From Pseudomonadota bacterium (GTDB lineage Bacteria; Desulfobacterota; Desulfobacteria; Desulfobacterales; Desulfolunaceae), in contig JAHIRD010000136.1 of NCBI GenBank assembly GCA_018818835.1, positions 62,001 through 126,000 on the forward strand: DNA of 64,000 bases, in the 5' to 3' direction. Below, piece after piece: positions 35,249 through 43,829 of the stretch; position 1 is the stretch's first letter, and every line of letters begins with the position of its first letter. The notes beneath the pieces were generated by a model. That model was given only the letters and a program-made list of their open reading frames with translations. It ran no database searches and had not been told where the DNA came from. The translations under genes and the position numbers were made by a program.

Positions 35249-36249
35249 GATTGAAATCGCCTTCTGATAAGGACAAGTCCCCAGATTCCAAGAACAAAAC
35301 AGATCACGGTCTGAAACAGATCCAGGGTCAGAAAGACCGGGTGATCAAAGGGATTCATCTGGGCATGCATTTTCAAAAGGGTCATTTGATTCATAAGCGG
35401 CTGCTTTTGATCGCCCTTTTCAAACATCAGATAGATCATTTCCATATAACTTTGGATAAACCCCAGGATCACAAGGCCCAGACTGGCCCAGGTCAAATTC
35501 TTTATAACCGATGACAGGGAGCTGCCGGTTTGACGGACAAGGGCAACCACGGCCGTGATGCAGAATCCGAAAAAAAGAAGAGTCCCGATGATAAGGGTGA
35601 AATAAGAGCGATTGAACAATGAGAAAATGGACAAAATCCCCACCAGGATGAGCAGCATGAAAAGGGCTTTGTGCCAGCTGCCTTTTTCAAAGGACGGCGG
35701 CGTTTCCCCAAGATTCGAACGGGTCATGGGTGACACTGAATTCTGTCCGTTTTCAAACAAGAGGTTCAGGTTTTCCCGGTCCAGCTGTCCCTGGACCGCT
35801 TCAATGCAGGGCTTGAGCCTGGCCATCATTTTCAATGTGGGCCTAAGACGGTTTGAAGGGCTGAGTTTTTCCTTCCGCACGGCCGTGACGATCCAGCAGG
35901 CACAGGAAGGACCTCCTGCAAGGCAGACCAGGAAATAAAACAGAAAAATAGGAGAAAATATAAAGAAAAAAACCGAGGCCGGATTCTGATCGTCAATCCA
36001 GAAAACAAGACCAAGGACGGTAAATCCAAGAAATAAACCAAGGACTAAAAACGTTTTGTAAAAATTTTCCTTTGTTTTGGCGATGAGGATGCTTTTGATA
36101 TCTTTGTAATAAAAACGCCTGTAAGTCTCGCTCATTCCGCTGGATTCGATTAAAAGAAGGTGATCCGGACCTTCCCAGAGTGTGTCACTTCCAAAGGTTT
36201 TTCGCTTTTTCCCTGGAAGACGCTTGTATTTCTTATCTTTTTTTTCCAT
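35245..36249 (-). CDS. Integral membrane protein of unknown function in the MoxR run
   Basis: This 334-residue protein starts at ATG 36249 (MEKKDKKYKRL), after AAGGG; the upstream in-frame extension to 36339 overlaps the preceding gene and is not used. A basic N-terminus is followed by a PH-like strand region (TLWEGPDHLLLIESSGMSETYRRFYYKDIKSI), two TM helices, a soluble segment and about four more TM helices. The C-terminal third (VFLTLDLFQTVICFVLGIWGL) resembles a generic membrane protein. The family is not recognised. It is coupled to the zinc-protein gene downstream. Confidence 0.75.
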   Translation of the reverse strand: MEKKDKKYKRLPGKKRKTFGSDTLWEGPDHLLLIESSGMSETYRRFYYKDIKSILIAKTKENFYKTFLVLGLFLGFTVLGLVFWIDDQNPASVFFFIFSPIFLFYFLVCLAGGPSCACWIVTAVRKEKLSPSNRLRPTLKMMARLKPCIEAVQGQLDRENLNLLFENGQNSVSPMTRSNLGETPPSFEKGSWHKALFMLLILVGILSIFSLFNRSYFTLIIGTLLFFGFCITAVVALVRQTGSSLSSVIKNLTWASLGLVILGFIQSYMEMIYLMFEKGDQKQPLMNQMTLLKMHAQMNPFDHPVFLTLDLFQTVICFVLGIWGLVLIRRRFQS

Positions 36250-36259
36250 GGGGCACCCT

Positions 36260-36823
36260 TTAGACTTTTGTGACCAAATAATAGATACCCAAGGACCAGG
36301 CAATGATCTGAAGACTTGAAAGAATACCGGCCAGAACAAGCCTTAACCGGCTTCCCCTCACAAGACTTGGGGGTGCATTCCAATATCTGAAAACCATGAA
36401 AAGGGACATGGGGGCCGTGATAATGGTGAAGTAGAAAATGAACAAAGGCCAAACCGCAAGGCGGAATGCAATGCCATCATAGAGCGTACGGTGGTTTTCA
36501 AGGTCCACCAACTTCTGTTTCTTTTTTCCGCTTTCAAGGCAGGTAAAGCAGATATGTTTGCCGGACATATCCACATCGCAGAGGGCACACAAAAACCGTC
36601 CACAGGCATCGCAGGAAATCACCGCCTTTTTCCCCGGATGATAAAAGCAACCCGCCTCATGGTCCACAAGAAGGGCCTCGGCTTTATCAGAGGGCATATC
36701 CATGACCAGGGCCGCCGGGAAAAGATCCACGCGAAGGGGCGTTTTACACGAGGAACAGGGCACCAGGGCATTGACATTGATGGCCCTGGCTGGAACCGGT
36801 GTTTGACAATGGGTACATTGCAT
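36260..36823 (-). CDS. Zinc-ribbon plus B-box-like membrane protein
   Basis: This 187-residue protein has an N-terminal zinc ribbon (C3, C6, C23, C26), then a B-box-like set C59, H62, C71, C74, C79, C82, C92, C95, then two to three TM helices. It is a relative in design of the 104-residue protein two genes downstream. The stop lies ten bases before the next gene. The role is unknown; two B-box proteins in one operon suggest a structural or adaptor job in the same membrane assembly. Confidence 0.8.
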   Translation of the reverse strand: MQCTHCQTPVPARAINVNALVPCSSCKTPLRVDLFPAALVMDMPSDKAEALLVDHEAGCFYHPGKKAVISCDACGRFLCALCDVDMSGKHICFTCLESGKKKQKLVDLENHRTLYDGIAFRLAVWPLFIFYFTIITAPMSLFMVFRYWNAPPSLVRGSRLRLVLAGILSSLQIIAWSLGIYYLVTKV

Positions 36824-36854
36824 GGGATCAGTTCCCTATCACTGGTGGATGTTC

Positions 36855-36892
36855 ATGGGACATACAGGACCCATAGGACCTATATGTCCCAT
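36855..36892. repeat. Dispersed hairpin, family B
   Basis: ATGGGACATACAGG and CCTATATGTCCCAT face each other around a short centre containing CCCATAGGA. It lies in the 96-base gap between the GYF-RDD gene and the following zinc-protein gene, inside the otherwise compact ten-gene run. Confidence 0.8.
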
Positions 36893-36919
36893 ATCATTAT
36901 GGCTTGGATTTATGCAGCA

Positions 36920-37699
36920 TCATAGGCCGCTTTTTTTGATGACACGGGTGTTGCATATCCTGTCATGGAGAGCTCGCTTTTCTTCATCCCATGCTGCCAT
37001 AAGATAACCGATACAAAGGATCATGCCGCTGACCAGTTCGGCGAAATAACGGCCAAAACCCCTCAAATAGCTCACGGCTTCATTGTCCGCTGTGATGACT
37101 TTCAATCCACAGGCCATTTTGCCCGGGGTGGCACTGAACTTCCCTAAGAAAAAGGAACTGTAGCTGGCAGCAACCAGGATCTGCAAGAACCCCAGAGAAA
37201 GGGTGTACTGGATGGCTGCGGCAGGGTCTTCAAGGGTGGACATCATCATGCCAGCCATGACACCGCTGATGGCCATGTTGACCACGGCCAGGATCAGGCC
37301 GTCGATGAATTTGGCGGCAAACCGGATCCAGAATCCCCCGTAAACCAGCCCGCCAACGGCCACGCCTTCCTTAAGTTTCTGGACAAACAGGGGTTTGCAC
37401 GCGGCACAGACCCGTGCATGCTCAAACCGCACCAGTTCATCCTCGGGCAAGCTGCGGCCACATTCGGAACATTGACCCTGGGGAACAGGTGCTCCCTCTG
37501 CAGGCATATCAGGAACCGCCTCCGGGGTCTGGGTTTTTCCCAGGTAATCAGGGACCTCCATCAGGCGCTTCCAGCCGGGAAGTGTGCTGTTCCAGACCAT
37601 GGTTTTTTCCGTGATCTGCCCGTTTTTGACACAGGCCTCAAATTCAGCGTCCTCAATCGGCCCCATACGTTCTTTACCAATAGCATAATACCATTTCAT
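36920..37699 (-). CDS. GYF_2 domain, zinc motif and RDD membrane protein
   Basis: This 259-residue protein has a GYF_2 (DUF4339) domain at residues 1-52 (WYYAIGKERMGPIEDAEF, typical Trp/Tyr-rich start and WNSTLPGWKRL), a zinc-knuckle CSECGRSLPEDELVRF...VCAACK at about residues 77-102, and a C-terminal RDD domain (GFWIRFAAKFIDGLILAVV, SATPGKMACGLKVI, LHDRICNTRV). It is first in the ten-gene minus-strand run. The combination suggests a membrane protein that gathers proline-rich or zinc-bound partners, but no substrate is known. Confidence 0.88.
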   Translation of the reverse strand: MKWYYAIGKERMGPIEDAEFEACVKNGQITEKTMVWNSTLPGWKRLMEVPDYLGKTQTPEAVPDMPAEGAPVPQGQCSECGRSLPEDELVRFEHARVCAACKPLFVQKLKEGVAVGGLVYGGFWIRFAAKFIDGLILAVVNMAISGVMAGMMMSTLEDPAAAIQYTLSLGFLQILVAASYSSFFLGKFSATPGKMACGLKVITADNEAVSYLRGFGRYFAELVSGMILCIGYLMAAWDEEKRALHDRICNTRVIKKSGL

Positions 37700-38157
37700 C
37701 AGCGACCTCCCGGTGACCCTGTCAAATTAAAAAAAATCCCCATGTACCTGGGCTTTAACAGCAACGACAGCTCAGGACGGGGAATACATATAAAATGCAA
37801 TGGCGTTTTAAAACGTCTTCATAATTTTTTTTGTTAATTTGTTAAACTATAAACAGGCTGAAATTCAGAACAATGTTGGTCAAACGATCCATCAAACTAA
37901 GAATCTGTGCTATTAGTAATAAATGTTCTTTTTCATATCAAGAAGAAAATGTATTTAAACCGAAAGTTCGGCTGTGGTGAGTAAAAGAAACGTATTTATT
38001 CACGGGGATATTTATTCCAGCCAATCCCCAAGCTCGATTTTAAAAGTTGCCAAATAGGTATTATTTTCTTGTTCTTCTCGCTCCCAGGCTCCAGCCATGC
38101 CGATGGAGGCAAGAGGCTATGAACCAAGCGGCAAAGTCGCACCAAAAACAACTCTTT

Positions 38158-38187
38158 ATAGGTCCTATAGGTCCCATAGGGCTTATG
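38158..38187. repeat. Dispersed hairpin, family B (short copy)
   Basis: ATAGGTCCTATAGGTCCCAT and the following AGGGCTTAT are a shortened member. TTTATTTGGGTATTATTTCA just after it parallels the sequence after the copy at 19602. Confidence 0.65.
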
Positions 38188-38258
38188 TCTTCTCGTCTTT
38201 ATTTGGGTATTATTTCAGGCCACGTGACTCGTCCCCAAGCCCAACCCATGTGCGTGTC

Positions 38259-38365
38259 GGGGCGAAGCCTTAGCGAAGACCGAACCAGATTTTTAAAGCG
38301 TGTCCCCACAAAAACGGGAAGCTGGCCCTCGGAGAGCTGCCAGAGGCATTTTTCTTCGTGCTCTT
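38259..38365. repeat. Dispersed repeat, family C (inverted relative to 8071-8230)
   Basis: CGAAGCCTTAGCGAAGACCG, a TTTAAAGCGTGTCCCC block and AGCTGGCCCTCGGAGAGC match the reverse complement of 8071-8230 in the same block order. Confidence 0.65.
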
Positions 38366-38411
38366 CGTGTTCTTCAGCGACCAACGAGAGCGGGTGGTTG
38401 ATAAAAACGAT

Positions 38412-38436
38412 GTTCCCAGACTGGAAGTCTGGGAAC
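38412..38436. repeat. Perfect short palindrome (REP-like)
   Basis: GTTCCCAGACT, loop GGA, AGTCTGGGAAC. A related CAGGCTGGAGCCTGGGAAC lies at about 50721-50739. Both sit beside family D arms, so the pieces probably belong to one composite element. Confidence 0.75.
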
Positions 38437-38501
38437 ATGTATGATTTACCCGGGGAATAAGGCGATGGGAACGTGATCTATCCCGGAGGTCTTTGGGGAA
38501 G

Positions 38502-39050
38502 TCAATCCGCCTGATCTCTTAAAGCCAGGGGTTTGGCCAGAATTTCCGACCAGATCACAGCCCGCCTCAGGCTTTTTTTTCCGCAATGTCGGTAGGCAGC
38601 CCCTTTTTTGACCGTTTCCAGGGATTGAGGCGTTGGCTCGGACATCTGAATTCGCCGGTTCCTGTAGTCCTCGTCCTCGTCGTCCATGTCATGGGATACA
38701 AGGGGGGGAGGTGTGAGGCTGCTGGTCTTGGGTTCGTACAAAACATGCTGGCTGATGATTACGTTTTCGGCTTCTATATCCTCATCATTTGTTTCGGACC
38801 AAAGGTCATTATCCGGTTCGTCCTCCTCCAGATCATCCATGGGAAGCGGAGGAACAGGGGCATTTGGCTGCATCTGCTGGTTGGCCTTTTCGATTTCTTC
38901 TTTGATCTGGTTGGCCATGTCCTGAATTTTCTGCTTCCATCCCGAGGGTTTTGCCGTGCCCTGTTCGTTCTTGCCATGGGACAGGGCTTTCCGGATGGAA
39001 ATAATGATATAGATTACAACGCCGATGGTGATGAGGGTGTCGATTTTCAT
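38502..39050 (-). CDS. Small membrane-anchored acidic protein, unknown function (FloA neighbour)
   Basis: This 182-residue protein has an N-terminal TM helix (TLITIGVVIYIIISI), then a charged, probably helical stretch (QKIQDMANQIKEEIEKANQQ), a long acidic and proline-containing disordered middle, and a conserved-looking C-terminus LRRAVIWSEILAKPLALRD. Similar C-terminal motifs occur in membrane-anchored proteins next to floA/nfeD genes. The role is unknown. It lies 63 bases downstream of floA. Confidence 0.78.
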   Translation of the reverse strand: MKIDTLITIGVVIYIIISIRKALSHGKNEQGTAKPSGWKQKIQDMANQIKEEIEKANQQMQPNAPVPPLPMDDLEEDEPDNDLWSETNDEDIEAENVIISQHVLYEPKTSSLTPPPLVSHDMDDEDEDYRNRRIQMSEPTPQSLETVKKGAAYRHCGKKSLRRAVIWSEILAKPLALRDQAD

Positions 39051-39113
39051 AAAAAAACCTCAATGGCTTTTTTGTGCCCTTCCATGACAGGAAGGGCACC
39101 TGTTTGATGTCAA

Positions 39114-40100
39114 CTATACTTCCTTATCCTTGGTGGTGTCGTCCGCGCCGATACTTTCACGCATCTGGGTGTCGGCCATGACGTTTTTCATTTTGTAATA
39201 ATCCATGATTCCCAGATTGCCGTTGCGGAAGGCCTCGGCCATGGCCATGGGTATCTGGGCTTCGGCTTCAACAACTTTGGCCCTCATGGCCACCACCTTG
39301 GCTTTCATTTCCTGTTCGACGGCAAAGGCCATGGCCCGACGTTCTTCGGCTTTAGCCTGGGCGATTTTCTTGTCTGCCTCGGCCCGGTCGGTTTCAAGGT
39401 CGGCACCGATGTTTTTTCCCACATCCACATCTGCGATGTCGATGGACAGAATTTCAAAGGCCGTTCCTGAATCAAGCCCTTTGGCCAGAACGGTTTTGGA
39501 AATGGTATCCGGATTTTCAAGGACATTTTTGTGGCTGGTGGCCGAACCGATGGTTGAAACAATCCCTTCTCCAACCCGTGCGAGAATGGTATCGGCACCG
39601 GCACCGCCAACCAGGCGGTCAATGTTGGCCCGGACCGTGACCCTGGCAATGGCTTTGAGCTGGATACCGTCTTTTGCCATGGCGGCGATCTTCGGGGTTT
39701 CAATGACCTTGGGATTGACACTCATCTGGACAGCTTCGAGGACGTTCCGTCCGGCAAGATCAATGGCGGCTGCCTGATTGAATTTCAGGTTGATGTTTGC
39801 TTTGTCCGCGGCGATCAGGGCCTGGACCAGCCGGGTGACATTACCCCCTGCCAGATAGTGGGACTCAAGACCGTCCGTATCCAGTTCGATTCCGGCTTTT
39901 ACAGCCATGATCAGGGATTCGATGATCAGTTTGGGAGGCACTTTCCGAAAGCGCATGAACACGATGTTTAAAATACCAACATGGGCGCCGGAAACGAGAG
40001 CCTGAATCCAGAGCTTGATGGATGATCCCACGAAAAAGACCATAACGACGACGGCGATTAAAATGATGACTAAGAAAATAGTATTGAAACTAGTTGGCAT
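39114..40100 (-). CDS. floA: Flotillin-like protein FloA
   Basis: This 328-residue membrane-microdomain scaffold has an N-terminal membrane segment ([21 protein letters not shown]), then the FloA/YqfA-type SPFH domain ([55 protein letters not shown]) and a helical coiled region rich in Ala and Glu ([20 protein letters not shown]), ending with [10 protein letters not shown]. The length is normal. It follows the NfeD genes on the same strand, the usual partnership: NfeD proteases are proposed to act on or with flotillins. Confidence 0.95.
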   Translation of the reverse strand: MPTSFNTIFLVIILIAVVVMVFFVGSSIKLWIQALVSGAHVGILNIVFMRFRKVPPKLIIESLIMAVKAGIELDTDGLESHYLAGGNVTRLVQALIAADKANINLKFNQAAAIDLAGRNVLEAVQMSVNPKVIETPKIAAMAKDGIQLKAIARVTVRANIDRLVGGAGADTILARVGEGIVSTIGSATSHKNVLENPDTISKTVLAKGLDSGTAFEILSIDIADVDVGKNIGADLETDRAEADKKIAQAKAEERRAMAFAVEQEMKAKVVAMRAKVVEAEAQIPMAMAEAFRNGNLGIMDYYKMKNVMADTQMRESIGADDTTKDKEV

Positions 40101-40202
40101 ACGGACCCCCTGGGTGGTTTTGGGTTGAGGGTTGAAGCAAGATGAATGACTTACCTGCCACGGACAACCCGAAAATTTAGTTTAGACGCGTATTTAAAAA
40201 CA

Positions 40203-40679
40203 TTATTCTTTTTTGCTGACGATGATCTGGTTGCCCGTAACGGAAAGGACAACGACTTCTGAGGATCTTTCAAGATACTCGCCCCGGCTTACTACGTCAA
40301 GCCTTTTTCCATTGATCAGGGCGGTTCCCGAAGGCCTCAAATCCGTAATGGCAACCCCTTCCATTCCTATGTATTGTTCCATTTCAGGCGACTGGGATTG
40401 AACTCCCTGGTCACTGGACAGACTCTTTTTCAAGGTTGCCGGTGATTTTGCAAGGAGCTTGAACCCCACAACCAGGGAGATGGGGATCAAAATCAGATCC
40501 GCCACCACAAAGATCATCCCTGCCCCCGTCGATACAACAGAAAAAACGATATATAGGGAATAACCGATCATGGCTGTGGCCACAAGGGCCAGAATGCCCC
40601 CTGTGGGAACGATGACCTCCACGATGACGATGGCGATACCCAGCAGCTGAAGTATAAATGGAAGGAGAAGACTTTTCAT
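40203..40679 (-). CDS. Short NfeD protein (membrane plus OB-fold domain)
   Basis: This 158-residue protein has three to four TM helices in its first half, including IVEVIVPTGGILALVATAMIG, and a C-terminal NfeD OB-fold with GMEGVAITDLRPSGTALING and YLERSSEVVVLSVTGNQIIV. It lacks a protease domain, as in NfeD1b-type proteins encoded next to flotillins. It overlaps the long nfeD gene by four bases. Confidence 0.9.
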   Translation of the reverse strand: MKSLLLPFILQLLGIAIVIVEVIVPTGGILALVATAMIGYSLYIVFSVVSTGAGMIFVVADLILIPISLVVGFKLLAKSPATLKKSLSSDQGVQSQSPEMEQYIGMEGVAITDLRPSGTALINGKRLDVVSRGEYLERSSEVVVLSVTGNQIIVSKKE

Positions 40680-42169
40680 GATGATTCCTTTCGTGTGACG
40701 ATGATCCGGTTCCCATTGATTTGAGTGATAATAACCGGGGTTCCCTTTTCGATGAATTCAGCTTCGGTGATCACATCAAAAAATTCGTTTCCGATTTTCA
40801 TTTTACCCGAGGGCCGAAGAAATGACATGGCAATGCCCTGGTCTCCCACCGACACTTTGTTTGTCTCTGAGGATTCGGCATGGGAGTCCTGGAGACTCCG
40901 GGTCAAATAGGGCCCCCGGGATGCAAAGGAAAAACGGGGCAGGACATACCGGAACATGAAAAGACCTGCACCGATGGCCACCAGATAGGAGACAAGGACC
41001 ATGGTGATATTGTTGATCATGATGTCACTCTGCCAGGGCATGGAGGGTGTGGGCAAAACAAAATCCTGGAGAGACAGGACAAGGCCCACAGAGATAAAGA
41101 AAAAACCGGCAATTCCGGCTAGACCGAAGCCCGGAATGACAAAAATTTCAAAGCCCAGGAGAACAAGCCCCAGAAGAATGATCAAAAGTTCGGTGTAATT
41201 GGCCATGCCAACGGCATACTGGCTGCCAAAGGCCAAAGACAGGCAGATGATGCCCACAATACCCGGGGCTCCGAAGCCCGGAGCCTTGATTTCCGTATAC
41301 ACGGCAGCAAGACCGATCATCATTAAAATGGGGCTGATGGTCAGAATGATTCCCAGAAAGGTTTCGGTCCAGTTTTTTTCAAGGGTCACTGTTTCAAGGG
41401 AGCCATATCCGGCTTTATCAATGGCGTCATCCAGACTGGTTGCGCTTGCTTTGGAAAAACCAAGCTCAAATGCTTCCACATCGTCCATGGTTAAAAGCTC
41501 GCCTTTACGCACCACGGTTTTTTTGTTTTTCACCTGTGCTTTTTGTTTTTCACCCAGGTCATTGAATTCCGTTGCTTCAAGATACAGGGTTTTGCCATCC
41601 AGTTCCACACGGATGATTTCCAGATCGGCACTGACCATGGCTTCGGCCAGGTTTTCATCGTAGCCGTTTTTTTTGGCAAGGGAACGGAACTGGGCCCGCA
41701 GGGGGGACTGGAATTTTTCCCCCAGCATCTGGGGGCCTTCCTGGGAGTATGTGATGGGTGCACAGTCTCCGATGGTGGTGTGCTTTTTCATGGCCAGTTT
41801 ATCGCAGGCAAGGGCGATGAGGGCTCCGGCTGAAATGGCCTTGGTTTTCACATAAGCCAGGGTGGGGGCATCGGTGATTCCTGTGATGGTATCCACAATC
41901 TGAAGGGCCGAATCCACCCGGCCTCCGAAGGTGTCCATTTCAAAGACGATCAGAGGTTTTTCCGACAGGGGGATTTCCTGGACAGAACGCTTTATAAAGG
42001 CTGCCATCTGGGGGCTGACTTCCCCTGACACCGGGATCACATAGGCCTTGGCCACAGGCACTGATTTTTCGGAAAAAGCATTTGAAAAAAAACTAAAAAC
42101 CAGTAAAAGAGAAACGATGGAGGCTACCATAACGCGTATTGGAAAAAATGAATGGTCAGGGGTTTTCAT
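40676..42169 (-). CDS. Long NfeD protein with ClpP-class membrane serine protease domain
   Basis: This 497-residue protein has a signal or anchor segment (VASIVSLLLVFSFFSNAFS), a periplasmic ClpP-like serine protease domain (VIPVSGEVSPQMAAFIKRSV, FEMDTFGGRVDSALQIVDTI, with the likely nucleophile in AISAGALIALACD), then about five TM helices and a C-terminal OB-fold NfeD domain (GMAMSFLRPSGKMKIG-like, residues 425-495). NfeD1a-type proteases are proposed to cut membrane proteins such as stomatin/flotillin partners. First gene of the nfeD-nfeD-floA-unknown run. Confidence 0.92.
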   Translation of the reverse strand: MKTPDHSFFPIRVMVASIVSLLLVFSFFSNAFSEKSVPVAKAYVIPVSGEVSPQMAAFIKRSVQEIPLSEKPLIVFEMDTFGGRVDSALQIVDTITGITDAPTLAYVKTKAISAGALIALACDKLAMKKHTTIGDCAPITYSQEGPQMLGEKFQSPLRAQFRSLAKKNGYDENLAEAMVSADLEIIRVELDGKTLYLEATEFNDLGEKQKAQVKNKKTVVRKGELLTMDDVEAFELGFSKASATSLDDAIDKAGYGSLETVTLEKNWTETFLGIILTISPILMMIGLAAVYTEIKAPGFGAPGIVGIICLSLAFGSQYAVGMANYTELLIILLGLVLLGFEIFVIPGFGLAGIAGFFFISVGLVLSLQDFVLPTPSMPWQSDIMINNITMVLVSYLVAIGAGLFMFRYVLPRFSFASRGPYLTRSLQDSHAESSETNKVSVGDQGIAMSFLRPSGKMKIGNEFFDVITEAEFIEKGTPVIITQINGNRIIVTRKESS

Positions 42170-42268
42170 GAGCGTTTACGCCTTTCTGGTGGTTTTTGCA
42201 TAAACAAGGTATCAATGAATCGTTATGCAATGTCAATTTATAGCTGAAAAACAGGCGGGGATCAAGCC

Positions 42269-43069
42269 ATGAAAGAAATCATATCAGGGGTGCAGGTGAA
42301 CATTCCCTTCCGGATGTTGACGGAAGGATACCTTTCACGTTTTCTGGACCTGGGCCTGAACCCTGAGATCGGTGTGGATGCGGATGCTTTGGATCATTTT
42401 TCCTTTGATGAGTTCAAACAGGTGGCCGTCCAATTCCATGAGCGAAACCTCTCCGTGACCGTCCACGGCCCCTTCATGGACCTGACCCCGGCGTCCCCGG
42501 ACCCGGATATTGTGGCGGTGACGGAAAAACGGTTTGACCAGCTTTTCAGAATCCTTCCGGCCCTTTCCCCCAGAAATCTGGTCACCCATGCCGGATACGA
42601 TCCCCGGAGGCATTTTTTCATGGCAGACGTCTGGCTTGCCCGAAGTCTTGTCTTTTTTAAAAAAGCAGCCAAACGCCTACAGGATCTGGACTGCCGTCTG
42701 ATGCTGGAAAATGTGTTCGAGGAAAAACCTGAAGACATGATGCCCCTCTTCCGTGGAATCGATTCCTCGAATGCAGGAATATGTCTGGATGTGGGCCATA
42801 TGAACGCCTTGGGCACGGTGGGCATGGACCACTGGTTGTCGGTCCTGGGTGATCATATCGGTGAAATCCATCTCCACGACAACCATGGGGACCGGGACAG
42901 CCATCTTCCCATGGGGCAGGGCACTATCGATTTTAAAAGACTTTTCCGATTTATCCAAGAAAGAAAACCCATTTTGACCCTGGAGCCCCACCATGAAGAA
43001 GACCTTTACGGATCCCTTGAATTTCTTTCAAGTAACTTTAGCAGGTATTTCCACTGTAAAATGGAATGA
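42269..43069 (+). CDS. Sugar-phosphate isomerase/epimerase-like (xylose isomerase TIM barrel)
   Basis: This 266-residue protein of the AP endonuclease 2/xylose-isomerase superfamily has strand-end motifs TVHGPFMDLTPAS, VTHAGYD, LMLENVFE, ICLDVGHMNAL and GEIHLHDNHGDRDSHLPMG with TLEPHH near the end. The His, Glu and Asp residues in these would bind the metal. The substrate is unknown; similar small proteins are often uncharacterised. It is divergent from the nfeD gene across about 100 bases, and the toxin-antitoxin pair follows with its own operator. Confidence 0.88.
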   Translation: MKEIISGVQVNIPFRMLTEGYLSRFLDLGLNPEIGVDADALDHFSFDEFKQVAVQFHERNLSVTVHGPFMDLTPASPDPDIVAVTEKRFDQLFRILPALSPRNLVTHAGYDPRRHFFMADVWLARSLVFFKKAAKRLQDLDCRLMLENVFEEKPEDMMPLFRGIDSSNAGICLDVGHMNALGTVGMDHWLSVLGDHIGEIHLHDNHGDRDSHLPMGQGTIDFKRLFRFIQERKPILTLEPHHEEDLYGSLEFLSSNFSRYFHCKME

Positions 43070-43098
43070 TCATAGATATTTGACTTGAATTGCGTCTC

Positions 43099-43125
43099 TA
43101 TTGTGGCTATAATTGAGCCACAATA
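43099..43125. promoter_or_regulatory. Palindromic operator of the toxin-antitoxin operon
   Basis: TATTGTGGCT (43099-43108) and AGCCACAATA (43116-43125) form a perfect 10-bp inverted repeat with a seven-base spacer. A TATAAT (43108-43113) sits across its centre, and the antitoxin RBS AGGAGG begins at its right end. A binding site for the antitoxin, autoregulating the operon, is the natural reading. Confidence 0.75.
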
Positions 43126-43137
43126 GGAGGGCAAGCC

Positions 43138-43425
43138 ATGAAATTTTTGAGTATCAGGGATTTGAAATCACAATCGTCTAAAATCTGGAAAGAATTGCCG
43201 GACCAAAAAGAGATGGTCATTACGAACAATGGGAGGCCCATTGCAATTATTTCTTCCATTAATGAAAACAATCTGGAACAGATTTTGTCTGCATTTCGTC
43301 AAGCCCGGACAGCCGATGTTGTCACGTCCATGCAGTACAGCTCACATTCAAAGGGTGTCGATCAATTAACGCTTGAGGACATTAATGCCGAAATAAAAGA
43401 TGTTCGAACAAAGCGGAAAAAATGA
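43138..43425 (+). CDS. Type II antitoxin, Phd/YefM-type
   Basis: This 95-residue protein has the Phd/YefM DNA-binding and dimerisation start (MKFLSIRDLKSQSSKIWKEL, EMVITNNGRPIAIIS) and a polar C-terminal tail of the kind that wraps the toxin. It would neutralise the PIN toxin encoded next, with which it overlaps by four bases, and repress its own promoter at the palindrome just upstream. RBS AGGAGG lies eight bases before the ATG. Confidence 0.92.
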   Translation: MKFLSIRDLKSQSSKIWKELPDQKEMVITNNGRPIAIISSINENNLEQILSAFRQARTADVVTSMQYSSHSKGVDQLTLEDINAEIKDVRTKRKK

Positions 43426-43829
43426 AAATCGTATTGGACACCAACGTTCTTGTGTCCGGTTTGCTGACCCCGTTTGGGCCGGGCGGAACTATTATTCGGA
43501 TGATTGTGGCCGGGGATCTTGTTCTTGCTGTGGATGCGCGTATTGTGTCGGAATATCAGGATGTGCTCCTCAAGCCGAAATTTAAATTCAACCCTGATCA
43601 TATCGAAACCTTGATCGATTTTATCAAACGATCCTGTCAGAACGTCTCAACACGTCCATTGAAACATTCCCTTCCTGACCCGGATGATGAACCGTTTCTT
43701 GAGGTCGCCATTGCCGCCCGTGCAGATTCCTTGATTACCGGCAATCACGTTCATTTCCCATCTGACCTGTGTCAGGGCATAGCGGTTTATTCACCGTCCG
43801 CGTTTCTGAATTATTATCGAAACACTTAG
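43422..43829 (+). CDS. PIN-domain toxin (putative RNase)
   Basis: This 135-residue PIN ribonuclease-type toxin has the first catalytic Asp in VLDTNVLVSG (D6), the conserved Glu in VSEYQDVL, further acids in LPDPDDEPFLEVA and the ITGNHVHF end motif of the PIN family. It is coupled to the antitoxin by an ATGA overlap. PIN toxins cleave tRNA or other RNA; the target is unknown. No damage to the frame is visible, so the pair is likely functional. Confidence 0.93.
   Translation: MKIVLDTNVLVSGLLTPFGPGGTIIRMIVAGDLVLAVDARIVSEYQDVLLKPKFKFNPDHIETLIDFIKRSCQNVSTRPLKHSLPDPDDEPFLEVAIAARADSLITGNHVHFPSDLCQGIAVYSPSAFLNYYRNT

Larger units (their letters stand above)
37700..38501. other. Gene-free region with several repeats
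   Basis: The left part (37700-38040) is moderately AT-rich, must hold the promoter of the ten-gene run, and shows nothing else recognisable. The right part is a mosaic of repeats: a family B fragment at 38158-38187, a family C copy at 38259-38365, a family D arm (TTCTTCGTGCTCTTCGTG) at 38348-38405 and a perfect hairpin at 38412-38436. Confidence 0.6.

Noticed and set aside
43080-43113. Full sigma70 promoter for the toxin-antitoxin operon using TTGACT at 43080
   Set aside because: The distance to TATAAT is 22 bases, too long; only the palindrome with TATAAT is reported.
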